Positions 1 to 7,696 of a DNA stretch of 7,891 nucleotides are shown here, one piece after another; position 1 is the stretch's first letter; each line of letters begins with the position of its first letter. The position numbers and the translations under genes are program-made. Source of the DNA: Caldifarciminota bacterium (GTDB taxonomy: Bacteria; Hydrothermota; 32-111; QNBC01); NCBI GenBank assembly GCA_015486655.1, contig WFRF01000188.1:1-7891 (forward strand), written 5' to 3'. The notes beneath the pieces were generated by a model. The model did no database searches, was not told the origin of the DNA, and was given only the letters and a program-made list of their open reading frames with translations.

Positions 1-88
1 CATTTTTATCATTCGTGGATGCCGTTTTATTACAACCGGCTATAAGTATTACCGTTGCAATCAGTGCCAAAAATATTTTTCTGCTCAT
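1..88 (-). CDS. N-terminus of a second lipoprotein (partial, runs off the left edge)
   Basis: Reading the minus strand from the ATG at 88 gives 29 open codons to the window edge. The peptide starts MSRKIFLALIATVILIAGC: two basic residues, a hydrophobic stretch and a lipobox (I-A-G-C) with the acylated cysteine at residue 19. This is a type II (lipoprotein) signal peptide, followed by a polar Asn/Lys/Thr/Ser-rich linker. A Shine-Dalgarno AGGAG (plus-strand CTCCT at 94-98) lies five bases before the ATG. The start overlaps the stop of the upstream lipoprotein gene as ATGA, so the two are probably translationally coupled. The mature domain is outside the window and the function cannot be read. 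From the context, a second SurA/PpiC-type folding factor is a reasonable guess, but no more than that. Confidence 0.85.
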   Translation of the reverse strand, partial: MSRKIFLALIATVILIAGCNKTASTNDKN

Positions 89-1728
89 TTTTTCTCCTGT
101 TTTGTATTTGTTGTATCATTTGCCGTACCAAAATAAGTACTGTCTTCCCATATCTCATTTTTTGTTTTGTATTCTTTGGTTATTTCATCTTCCATTGCTT
201 TTCTCTTATTGTTTTGGATGGTATATTTTATTGCTCCGACAACGTTGTTAAATGGTTTGTAACTTCCGGGGTATTTTTTCTCTGTCATATAAAATACCCA
301 TTTGTTTCCGGAGGCTTTTATCGGTCCCATAATCTTCTTCAAAGGAGCTTTTATCGGAGCATCGCCGAGATTAAGATCTTTTCTGAAATCTCCGTTGTAT
401 TTTCTTATTAAACCGTCATTATTCCTGGAAAAATCTTTTGAATTCTTTTTTATGTATTTAATAAAATTGGATGAAGAAAGTTTACTCTTTAATCCTTTCG
501 CCACATTCTCATCATTTAAAACCAAAACCCTTACATCTGCCTGAGGTTTGTTATAGTAATCTTTTTTATGCGTTTTGTAGTAAGACAAAACTTCCTTGTC
601 GGTAGGTGTATATTTGAAGGTTTTTCTGAGTTCATTGGCAAGAAGTTCATATTTTGCATATTCGTTTTCTTCCTTAACAATGCTGGTTTTATCCAGTCCT
701 CTTTTCTTCGCTTCGTTATTTAGCATATCACCGAGTAAAACTCTTTGAAGTAACTGTTTAATGGCAAAGGGATTGGCTCTTAAAGGAATACCCCTTTCTT
801 TACTAAGATTAATTAAATCAGCGACTGTCCATTTCCTTAAAGATGATGTGGCTACAACCAATTTCTTCATATCTGGGGTGATTTTACTTGTGTCAATCAT
901 TGTTCCGGGTGCTGTTCCGAATACACCACTAATTTTTTTCAGTGTGGAATCGTTAAATACGAGATGCCCCTTTTTCTCTAATTGCTGAATATATGTCCTG
1001 GCTTTTTCATATCTCTTTGCTCTGAGTAACTGATTGGCAAGGTTTTCTTTCATCTCTTCATATTTGGGTACATTGTTCTTGACTTTGTTTGTAACCATAA
1101 TAATGTACCATCTTTTCCCGTATTCAAAAGGTTTTGTATATTGCCCGATTTTCGCATTTAATAAAATCTTTTGGAAAGGATCCCTAAATCTCTGTGCCAC
1201 AACTTCACCTATTGAACCGCCGTTGCGCTTTATTGTCTGTTCTTCACTGTACTTCTGACAAACTTTTGCAAAATCGCTGCCCGATTTGAGTTCGGCATAG
1301 GCAGAGTCAATGGTTGATTTGTTCTTTGTCATGATTTCACTGACATCATATTTATACAGCTTCTTATTGTATTCGTCTTTAATTTCCTTATCCGTAACCT
1401 TTGTTCCCTGTATAATCAACTTATCGTAAAGGGCATTGCTGAGAATATCCATTTCCCTGTTTTTTAAGGCGATTTTAATTGAATCCTCATACCCTTTGTC
1501 CTTGGCGGCAAGTCCGAGCAATATCGTATTCTCTATCTCCTTTGCAACATCCTCTTTTGTTTTGTAGGCGTTATATCTCCTGTTCTTAATCTTTTCAAAC
1601 AGTTTATTGGAAATATTCACATCCCCGACTTTGATTACCGTTTTTTCGCTTTCTTTTTTTGTACATGACGACAAAACAAGTGCCACGACCATAAATATCA
1701 TAAGCGTTGAAGTCCATCTTTTAAACAT
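85..1728 (-). CDS. SurA/PpiC/PrsA-like parvulin-domain lipoprotein
   Basis: This encodes 547 residues and is probably an exported, membrane-anchored folding factor. The signal peptide is MFKRW followed by a hydrophobic core and the lipobox L-S-S-C, with the lipidated cysteine at residue 22. A SurA-N-like helical region (about 30-120) leads into a parvulin-like module at about 127-213, with the G-S-D-F-A-K segment and a GG-S-I-G loop at 170-174. A second half repeats the plan: a helical region, then a diverged parvulin-like fold from about 395 to 482. The C-terminal tail is Thr/Asn/Lys-rich. The two histidines usual in active parvulins look absent from module 1 (V-S-E-I-M at the first strand, Y-G-K-R-W at the last), so it may be a chaperone rather than an active prolyl isomerase. 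I chose ATG 1728 because GGAGGT lies six bases before it and the signal peptide then starts cleanly. An in-frame GTG at 1752 would add eight residues but lacks such a site. It lies 23 bases after mfd in the same operon. Confidence 0.85.
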   Translation of the reverse strand: MFKRWTSTLMIFMVVALVLSSCTKKESEKTVIKVGDVNISNKLFEKIKNRRYNAYKTKEDVAKEIENTILLGLAAKDKGYEDSIKIALKNREMDILSNALYDKLIIQGTKVTDKEIKDEYNKKLYKYDVSEIMTKNKSTIDSAYAELKSGSDFAKVCQKYSEEQTIKRNGGSIGEVVAQRFRDPFQKILLNAKIGQYTKPFEYGKRWYIIMVTNKVKNNVPKYEEMKENLANQLLRAKRYEKARTYIQQLEKKGHLVFNDSTLKKISGVFGTAPGTMIDTSKITPDMKKLVVATSSLRKWTVADLINLSKERGIPLRANPFAIKQLLQRVLLGDMLNNEAKKRGLDKTSIVKEENEYAKYELLANELRKTFKYTPTDKEVLSYYKTHKKDYYNKPQADVRVLVLNDENVAKGLKSKLSSSNFIKYIKKNSKDFSRNNDGLIRKYNGDFRKDLNLGDAPIKAPLKKIMGPIKASGNKWVFYMTEKKYPGSYKPFNNVVGAIKYTIQNNKRKAMEDEITKEYKTKNEIWEDSTYFGTANDTTNTKQEKK

Positions 1729-1734
1729 CTCTTT

Positions 1735-1740
1735 ACCTCC
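1735..1740 (-). promoter_or_regulatory. Ribosome binding site that fixes the lipoprotein start
   Basis: The minus strand reads GGAGGT here within AAAGGAGGT, six bases upstream of the ATG at 1728. It is the strongest Shine-Dalgarno in the minus-strand operon. It lies downstream of the alternative GTG start at 1752, so initiation at 1728 is favoured. The lipoprotein is therefore translated from its own site just after the mfd stop (TAG at 1754-1752). Confidence 0.85.
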
Positions 1741-1751
1741 TTTTAAATCCA

Positions 1752-4700
1752 CTAATTAATACCACAAATAACAATATTTTGCAATATATTTTTACATTTT
1801 TTAATAATACTCTTTCTATCTGCAATTAGTCCTAATGTCAAGGGGAAAGTATTTATTATCTCTAATTCCTTGACTAATTTATCGGGAATCTTGATGTTTT
1901 TTATCTTTATATCCGCCCCGAATTCAAAATTCAAATAGGAATCATTATACCTTATACTCTTTATATAAGCCCTTGAAGCCAACAGTTTTATTTTCATCAA
2001 TTCGATAATATTCAATGTTTCTTTGGGAAGCCCACCGTACCTCTCCGTCAGTTCGATCTTAATACCTTCTATGTCTTCAACATTTTCGGCTTCATTCATA
2101 CGCTTGTAAATGGCAGTACGATATCTCTGATCATCAATATAACTCTCGGGAATATACGCCTCAATAGGTATATCAATCTCGGTATCAATATATTCCGTAA
2201 TTATTTCTCCCCTTATCTCGGAAATCGCCTCGTTCAGCAGTTTCATGTACATATCATATCCTATGGTGGCAATATGGCCATGCTGTTTTTCACCTAACAG
2301 AGTCCCGGCGCCTCTGATTTCCAGGTCCCTTAAAGCCAATTTATATCCGGATCCCAATCTCCAGTAGGAAGCAATTGTATCAAGTCTCTTTTTTGCACTG
2401 TCACTTAATTTTTCCAATCCCGGAACAACAAGATAGCAATAAGCCTGCACTTCTGCACGCCCGACTCTTCCTCTCAACTGGTGCAACTGTGCTATTCCCA
2501 TATTTTGGGCTTCATTTATAATTATCGTGTTTACATTAGGCATGTCAATTCCCGATTCTATAATGGCTGTGGTTACAAGAATATCTATCTTTTTGTGTAT
2601 AAAGTCGTTTATGACCCTTTCAAGCTCACTGGATTTCATTTGCCCATGCGATATGCCGATTTTCATATCCGGTAAAATTCTCGTAAGCCTGTCGGCAACA
2701 GAGTATATTGTTTCCACTCTGTTATGCAGAAAAAATACCTGTCCTCCCCGCTCGATTTCCCTTAAAATGATATCCTGCAATGAGGAATCGTCCCACTTGA
2801 TTATTTTAGTGATAACCGGCATTCTGCCTGTGGGGGGAGTCTGTATTTTCACCATGTCACGGAAACCGGAAAGAGCCATCTGAAGCGTTCGGGGAATAGG
2901 TGTGGCAGTCATCTCAATAACATCCACATCTCTTTTAAATTGTTTAATTTTCTCCTTTTGTTTTACACCGAATTTATGCTCCTCATCTATTATTAAGAGT
3001 CCGAGGTTGGCAAATTTTATATCCTTTCCGAAAACTTTATGCGTGCCTATGAGAATATCCATTCTCCCGTCTTTACTCATCTCAATTATTTTTTTAACTT
3101 CTTTTCTGCTGACAAATCGCGATAACAACCCGATATTTACGGGAAATTCCTTTAACCTCTCACTGAATTTATTGTAATGCTGCTCGGCAAGTATGGTGGT
3201 GGGTGCCAAAAGAACCACCTGTTTGCCGTTCATCACGGCTTTCATTGCCGCCCTGATTGCCACTTCCGTTTTACCGAAACCCACTTCACCAACGACAATA
3301 ACATTCATCACCTTATCATCGTTCATCTTCTTCTTTATGAACTCAATTGCGTTACTTTGATCTTCCGTTTCCTCATATTCGAAAGTGGATTCAAGCAATT
3401 TCTCTTCATAGGAGTCTTCCGCATAAGGTTTTCTGTGTTTAACCTCCCTCTCCGCATATAACTTTATTAACTCTTCAGACAGAAGTAAGAGCGCTTTTTT
3501 CACTCTGTTCTTTCTCTCTTTCCAAAGATCCGTTCCGATGGAAGAAAGTTGTGGAGGTGTATCTTTATCCGATATATACCGCGATACGAGATTTAAACGC
3601 TCAACGGGAACAAACACTTTATCATCCCCTTGAAAATAGATCACAAGGCATTCCGAGTCTTTTCCGTTTATATTAATCTTTCTCAACCCTCTGTATATAC
3701 CGATACCGAAATCCCTGTGGACCACATATTCCCCCACATCCATGGAATAGAGATCATCGATCGGTACCTCATCTTCACTGTAGCGCGTCTCCCTTCTTCT
3801 GTGTTTCCTTGCAAAGACTTCCCTGTCGGAAAAAACCGCCGTTTTTTTCTCCATTGATACAAAACCGGCATTTAATTTTCCCAACAGATACCGGATATTG
3901 CCGTAGTCCGAAAGAAGTTCTCTTAATCTATCTTTCTCGGCTTCGGATTCGCTAAACATAAATATTTTAAAATCACCGTACTGTCCGAGGCTCTCTTTAA
4001 ATAGCTGCCAATTTCCATAGTATCTGTTTGTAGCCACAGTGTTTAGAGATTTCCCTTCATTCCCTATGTTAATCAAATGAAACCTGTCATTATTTTCAAA
4101 AGCCGTCTCCCTCTGTATGATATATGTACCGTCCCTGAACATATCAATAATCTTTAAATCCCCCTCATTCTCCATTCTTATAATGGGAAAAATGGTATAA
4201 GACGATATTTTTTTATAGATTCTCTGAGTAATTATATCAAATTCGTTTATGGACTCAATTTTCCCGTTGAAAATATCTATTCTTGCAGGTGTTTTGTCAT
4301 ACAGCGAAAATATATCGATAATCTCACCGCGAAAACTGACATCCCCAACACCTCTTACAATGGATACATGTTCGTAACCCGCATCAATTATTGATTCTCG
4401 CAGTAAATCGTAATCCACTTTTTCACCGATATTCAAATTTAGTATGGAATTTTTAATTTGGCCTGGAGCTTTCACTCTCTTATCAAGCAAAGCTTTATCT
4501 ATTATAATGATAGAATTATTAACAATGTTATCATTGTATAGTGCGTTAATCCTCTCCCACATCTGCTCGGGCGATATCTCTTCTCCCTCGTAATATAAGC
4601 TGAACACCAGCGCATCGGGAAAAAATGCCTTTACCCCGTTTTTTGTATCTTCACAATTTAACATTCCTTTCTCAATGACAACCATGGGACCGTTGAGATT

Positions 4701-4838
4701 TCTTCTTAAAAGCCCCAAAAACAGGTAATAAAATCCTCCCTCTATACCGGAGACGTTACCTGCCCCGCCTTTTATATCCGTTATTATCTCATTGAAGTTT
4801 CTATCTTCAAATTGTTCAATAAACGATTTAAAATTCAT
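1752..4838 (-). CDS. mfd: Transcription-repair coupling factor Mfd
   Basis: Mfd is a cytoplasmic DNA translocase that binds RNA polymerase stalled at a lesion, pushes it off and recruits UvrA. Domains in order: a UvrB-homology region (about 1-210, including the A-G-Y-x-H-V and F-R-G segments, Arg at 170); a D3-like linker region; the RNA polymerase interaction domain starting near residue 366 (MDVGEYVVHRDFG); and the RecG-like helicase. The helicase has Walker A GEVGFGKT at 517-524, the DEEH box at 618-621, TATPIPRTLQMA, and the Q-L-R-G-R-V-G-R motif. A C-terminal D7 domain follows (P-I-E-A-Y-I-P onward). At 1028 residues it is about 120 shorter than the E. coli protein; by eye the loss lies between the UvrB-like region and the polymerase-binding domain, while the motor is complete. 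The ATG overlaps the uvrA stop as ATGA, with a weak AAGGA site upstream. Confidence 0.97.
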   Translation of the reverse strand: MNFKSFIEQFEDRNFNEIITDIKGGAGNVSGIEGGFYYLFLGLLRRNLNGPMVVIEKGMLNCEDTKNGVKAFFPDALVFSLYYEGEEISPEQMWERINALYNDNIVNNSIIIIDKALLDKRVKAPGQIKNSILNLNIGEKVDYDLLRESIIDAGYEHVSIVRGVGDVSFRGEIIDIFSLYDKTPARIDIFNGKIESINEFDIITQRIYKKISSYTIFPIIRMENEGDLKIIDMFRDGTYIIQRETAFENNDRFHLINIGNEGKSLNTVATNRYYGNWQLFKESLGQYGDFKIFMFSESEAEKDRLRELLSDYGNIRYLLGKLNAGFVSMEKKTAVFSDREVFARKHRRRETRYSEDEVPIDDLYSMDVGEYVVHRDFGIGIYRGLRKININGKDSECLVIYFQGDDKVFVPVERLNLVSRYISDKDTPPQLSSIGTDLWKERKNRVKKALLLLSEELIKLYAEREVKHRKPYAEDSYEEKLLESTFEYEETEDQSNAIEFIKKKMNDDKVMNVIVVGEVGFGKTEVAIRAAMKAVMNGKQVVLLAPTTILAEQHYNKFSERLKEFPVNIGLLSRFVSRKEVKKIIEMSKDGRMDILIGTHKVFGKDIKFANLGLLIIDEEHKFGVKQKEKIKQFKRDVDVIEMTATPIPRTLQMALSGFRDMVKIQTPPTGRMPVITKIIKWDDSSLQDIILREIERGGQVFFLHNRVETIYSVADRLTRILPDMKIGISHGQMKSSELERVINDFIHKKIDILVTTAIIESGIDMPNVNTIIINEAQNMGIAQLHQLRGRVGRAEVQAYCYLVVPGLEKLSDSAKKRLDTIASYWRLGSGYKLALRDLEIRGAGTLLGEKQHGHIATIGYDMYMKLLNEAISEIRGEIITEYIDTEIDIPIEAYIPESYIDDQRYRTAIYKRMNEAENVEDIEGIKIELTERYGGLPKETLNIIELMKIKLLASRAYIKSIRYNDSYLNFEFGADIKIKNIKIPDKLVKELEIINTFPLTLGLIADRKSIIKKCKNILQNIVICGIN

Positions 4839-7588
4839 AAAACTTCCTTGAGGTAGTGACCGGTACAGGAATCCTTGACCTTTGCAATCTTTTCCGGTGT
4901 ACCTTCCGCCACTATATATCCTCCTTTGTCCCCGCCAGCAGGACCGAGATCTATTATATGGTCGGCAGATTTTATAACATCAAGGTTATGCTCAATTACG
5001 ATTATGGTATTACCGCGTTCCACAAGCCTGTTTAAAACATTTAAAAGCATCTTTATGTCCTCAAAATGTAGACCTGTGGTAGGCTCGTCGAGCAGATAGA
5101 GTGTGTTTCCCGTGGCAACTTTGGATAGTTCCCTGGCAAGTTTAATCCTCTGCGCTTCCCCTCCCGAAAGAGTGGGGGCAGGTTGCCCCAGTTTAACATA
5201 ACCGAGTCCCACATCCATTAAAAGAGATAATGTTTTTTTGATTTTAGGAATGTCTTCAAAGAACTCATACGCTTCCTTAACGGTCATTTCAAGTACATCA
5301 TAGATACTCTTGTCTTTGTACCTCACCTCAAGCGTATCCTTGTTGTAACGTTTTCCTTTGCATACGTCACATGTTACGTAAACATCCGGCAGAAAATGCA
5401 TTTCCTTTTTTATCAGCCCTTCCCCCTGGCATGCTTCACAACGCCCGCCCTTTACATTAAAACTGAAACGGGAAATAGTGTATCCTCTTATCTTAGCCTC
5501 TCTCGTAGATGCAAAGAGCTCCCTGATGGGGGTAAATCCTCCGGTGTATGTGATGGGATTCGATCTTGAGGTTCTCCCTATGGGACTCTGATCTATTGAT
5601 ATTACCTTATCGATCTTATCAATTCCTTCAATTCTGTCATACCTGCCCTCCCGCACTTTTGATCTGTAAAAATGTCTCCTAAGGGCATTGTAGAGTATAT
5701 CAAAGATCAGCGAACTCTTTCCCGAACCGGACACACCTGTTATGCAAGTAAACGTACCAAGGGGGAATGAAACATCTATGTTCTTAAGATTGTTTTCTTT
5801 GGCACCGAATATGGTTAACTTCTCACCGTTTCCCTTTTTTCTTCTCTTCGGTTTGGGTATCTTTCTCTCCCCCGAGAGGTATTTCCCGGTTACCGATAAT
5901 TTCGATTTTATTATATCCTCAACCTTTCCTTCTCCCACTATTTTTCCGCCGTAATTCCCAGCTCCGGGACCCAAATCGATTATATGATCCGCTCTCCTTA
6001 TAGTCTCCTCATCATGTTCAACAACAATTACTGTATTCCCGAGATCCCTAAGGTGAAAAAGTGTATTTAGTAACATTCTGTCGTCTCTCTGGTGCAAACC
6101 GATACTCGGTTCGTCCAGTATATAAAGGACACCTGTTAAGCCAGAGCCGATCTGAGTGGCAAGTCTGACTCTCTGTTCCTCTCCTCCGGACAGAGAATCT
6201 GTTCTTCTCGATAGTGTCAAATAGGATAAACCGACATTCTTTAGAAATTCCAACCGCTTTTTTATTTCCTGAAGAATCTGCTTTGATACCGAGATTTCCT
6301 CCGGGGATAAATCTATCTCATTTTGGAAAAATTCCAGGGCTCTGTCTATGGACATATCACTAATGTCCGCAATGTTATGTCCGTTAATGGTAACTGCCAG
6401 GCTCTCTGCACTCAATCTCTTGCCGTGGCACAGGGAACAGGGGCTAATCACCATGTATTTCTCTATCTCGTATCGCAACCAATCCGAATCAATGGTATTG
6501 TATTTTTTTATCATATAATTAGCCACACCTTCATAACTGTTGTCACCGTACAAAACAGCTTTTTTGAACGGCTCGGGAAGTTTTTTGAAGGGGGCGTTTA
6601 TATTCGCCTTGTATTTTTTTGCAAGTTTCCTCATTACAATAAGCATATTTGATGAATTGGCAAACGGTATAATGGCACCTTCCGGTATGCTTAATTCTTC
6701 GTTTATCACGAGTTTTGTATCGAGTTTCATTTCCGTTCCCAGCCCCTTACATTTGGGACAAGCCCCGTAAGGGCTGTTAAACGAGAATGATTTCGGGGTT
6801 ATCTCCCCTATATTAACTCCGCAATAGGGACAGGCAAATTGTTCACTGTAAAATATATCCCGTTCTTCCGAGGGGATGTAAACAAGCATGGTCCCTTCGC
6901 CCTCGTTTAATGCAATATCTATAGAATCGGATAATCTCCTTTTAATACCATCCTTCATAACTATACGATCAACGACAATTTCAATATTATGATGCTTTTT
7001 GGGATCCATATCTATTTTATCCTCAACCGTAACAATATTTCCATCAACTCTTATACGCACAAAACCCTTACTTCGTATCTTTGCAATCAACGATTTAAAC
7101 TCCCCTTTACGCCCTTTCACAACGGGAGCCAAAATCATTATCCTTCTCCCTTCCGGAAATTTCATAATCGAATCAACGATCTCGTCATGGGATTGTGACT
7201 GAACCTCCCTTCCGCATACGGGACAATGCGGAATACCTATGTGAGTAAATAAAAGTCTTAGATAATCATGTATCTCCGTTATAGTCCCTACGGTAGACCT
7301 CGGGTTTCTCGAAGGCGTTCTCTGCTGAATTGCGATTGCAGGACTCAAACCGTCTACATAATCGAGATCGGGTTTCTCCATCATTCCGAGAAATTGTCTT
7401 GCGTACGCAGAAAGAGATTCAATATACCGCCTCTGCCCTTCCGCATAAATCGTATCAAAAGCAAGGGAACTCTTGCCCGAGCCGGAAAGTCCCGTAATAA
7501 CCACAAGTTTGTTACGAGGAATTGTAACATCTATGTTTTTTAAATTATGAACCTTAATTCCCCTTAGTGTTATAAATTTCTTTCCCAT
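4835..7588 (-). CDS. uvrA: Excinuclease ABC subunit A (UvrA)
   Basis: UvrA is the dimeric ATPase that scans DNA for bulky damage and loads UvrB in nucleotide excision repair. The 917-residue protein is nearly full length for the family (E. coli 940). It has two ABC ATPase halves. Half 1: Walker A GLSGSGKSS at 33-41, zinc module CPYC...CPKC (Cys 253, 256, 277, 280), signature LSGGEEQR at 466-473, Walker B L-Y-I-L-D-E-P and the V-V-E-H-D switch. Half 2: Walker A GVSGSGKSS at 618-626, zinc finger CEAC...CDVC (Cys 717, 720, 740, 743), signature LSGGEAQR at 807-814, L-Y-L-L-D-E-P and V-I-E-H-N. The start agrees with the family N-terminus (R-G-x-x-x-H-N-L-K-N follows at once). No Shine-Dalgarno precedes the ATG, and a promoter lies immediately upstream. 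First gene of the operon; it overlaps mfd by four bases. One oddity is Glu 471 in the first signature, where Ala, Gly or Ser is usual. Confidence 0.98.
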   Translation of the reverse strand: MGKKFITLRGIKVHNLKNIDVTIPRNKLVVITGLSGSGKSSLAFDTIYAEGQRRYIESLSAYARQFLGMMEKPDLDYVDGLSPAIAIQQRTPSRNPRSTVGTITEIHDYLRLLFTHIGIPHCPVCGREVQSQSHDEIVDSIMKFPEGRRIMILAPVVKGRKGEFKSLIAKIRSKGFVRIRVDGNIVTVEDKIDMDPKKHHNIEIVVDRIVMKDGIKRRLSDSIDIALNEGEGTMLVYIPSEERDIFYSEQFACPYCGVNIGEITPKSFSFNSPYGACPKCKGLGTEMKLDTKLVINEELSIPEGAIIPFANSSNMLIVMRKLAKKYKANINAPFKKLPEPFKKAVLYGDNSYEGVANYMIKKYNTIDSDWLRYEIEKYMVISPCSLCHGKRLSAESLAVTINGHNIADISDMSIDRALEFFQNEIDLSPEEISVSKQILQEIKKRLEFLKNVGLSYLTLSRRTDSLSGGEEQRVRLATQIGSGLTGVLYILDEPSIGLHQRDDRMLLNTLFHLRDLGNTVIVVEHDEETIRRADHIIDLGPGAGNYGGKIVGEGKVEDIIKSKLSVTGKYLSGERKIPKPKRRKKGNGEKLTIFGAKENNLKNIDVSFPLGTFTCITGVSGSGKSSLIFDILYNALRRHFYRSKVREGRYDRIEGIDKIDKVISIDQSPIGRTSRSNPITYTGGFTPIRELFASTREAKIRGYTISRFSFNVKGGRCEACQGEGLIKKEMHFLPDVYVTCDVCKGKRYNKDTLEVRYKDKSIYDVLEMTVKEAYEFFEDIPKIKKTLSLLMDVGLGYVKLGQPAPTLSGGEAQRIKLARELSKVATGNTLYLLDEPTTGLHFEDIKMLLNVLNRLVERGNTIIVIEHNLDVIKSADHIIDLGPAGGDKGGYIVAEGTPEKIAKVKDSCTGHYLKEVL

Positions 7589-7596
7589 AATCTTTT

Positions 7597-7625
7597 AATT
7601 TATCAAAATTTTCATTAAATGTCAA
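7597..7625 (-). promoter_or_regulatory. Sigma70-type promoter for the uvrA operon
   Basis: On the minus strand there is a perfect -35 box TTGACA (plus 7620-7625), a 17-base spacer, and a -10 box TAAATT (plus 7597-7602; four of six consensus bases). The -10 is preceded by TGA, an extended -10 element. Transcription would be expected to start about seven bases past the -10, near 7590, only a few bases before the uvrA ATG at 7588. No ribosome binding site is seen between them, which fits a leaderless or nearly leaderless transcript. It is the only promoter-like site I see for the whole minus-strand operon; genes downstream have no intergenic room for one. Confidence 0.65.
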
Positions 7626-7659
7626 TTTTTGGAAGGATATGTGTTGTTACAATGTCAAA

Positions 7660-7696
7660 ATGTCACATGTAAATTCCCAAGGGAGATGTCACATGT
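7660..7696. repeat. Direct repeat ATGTCACATGT (two 11-base copies) within an ATGTCA cluster
   Basis: The 11-mer ATGTCACATGT occurs at 7660-7670 and again at 7686-7696 in the same direction, 26 bases apart start to start. Two shorter copies of its first half, ATGTCA, are at 7652-7657 and 7619-7624. Repeated short sites near the end of an IS are typical of transposase binding sites, and this is my preferred reading. The 26-base spacing (about two and a half helical turns) would place the two long copies on opposite faces of the helix. A regulatory protein site is the alternative. Confidence 0.7.

Noticed and set aside
1729..1752. GTG start at 1752 for the parvulin-like lipoprotein, giving 555 residues.
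   Set aside because: The extra eight residues are encoded by the ribosome binding site of the ATG at 1728 and precede a complete lipoprotein signal peptide.
55..7543. Numerous plus-strand open frames of about 60-120 codons across the operon.
   Set aside because: They lie antisense to well-supported genes, lack family motifs and look like shadows of the coding strand.
7634..7658. A second outward promoter using TTGACA at 7653-7658 (minus strand) with TATCCT as -10.
   Set aside because: The spacer is only 13 bases and no -10-like hexamer sits at 16-18 bases, so it is unlikely to be active alone.
7644..7673. A plus-strand promoter for the transposase, TTGTTA with TGTAAA at 18-base spacing.
   Set aside because: Both boxes are poor matches and overlap the repeat cluster; too weak to list as a feature.
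7675..7684. Short inverted repeat TCCC-AA-GGGA as a possible terminator or hairpin.
   Set aside because: A four-base stem with a two-base loop and no following T run is not a credible terminator.
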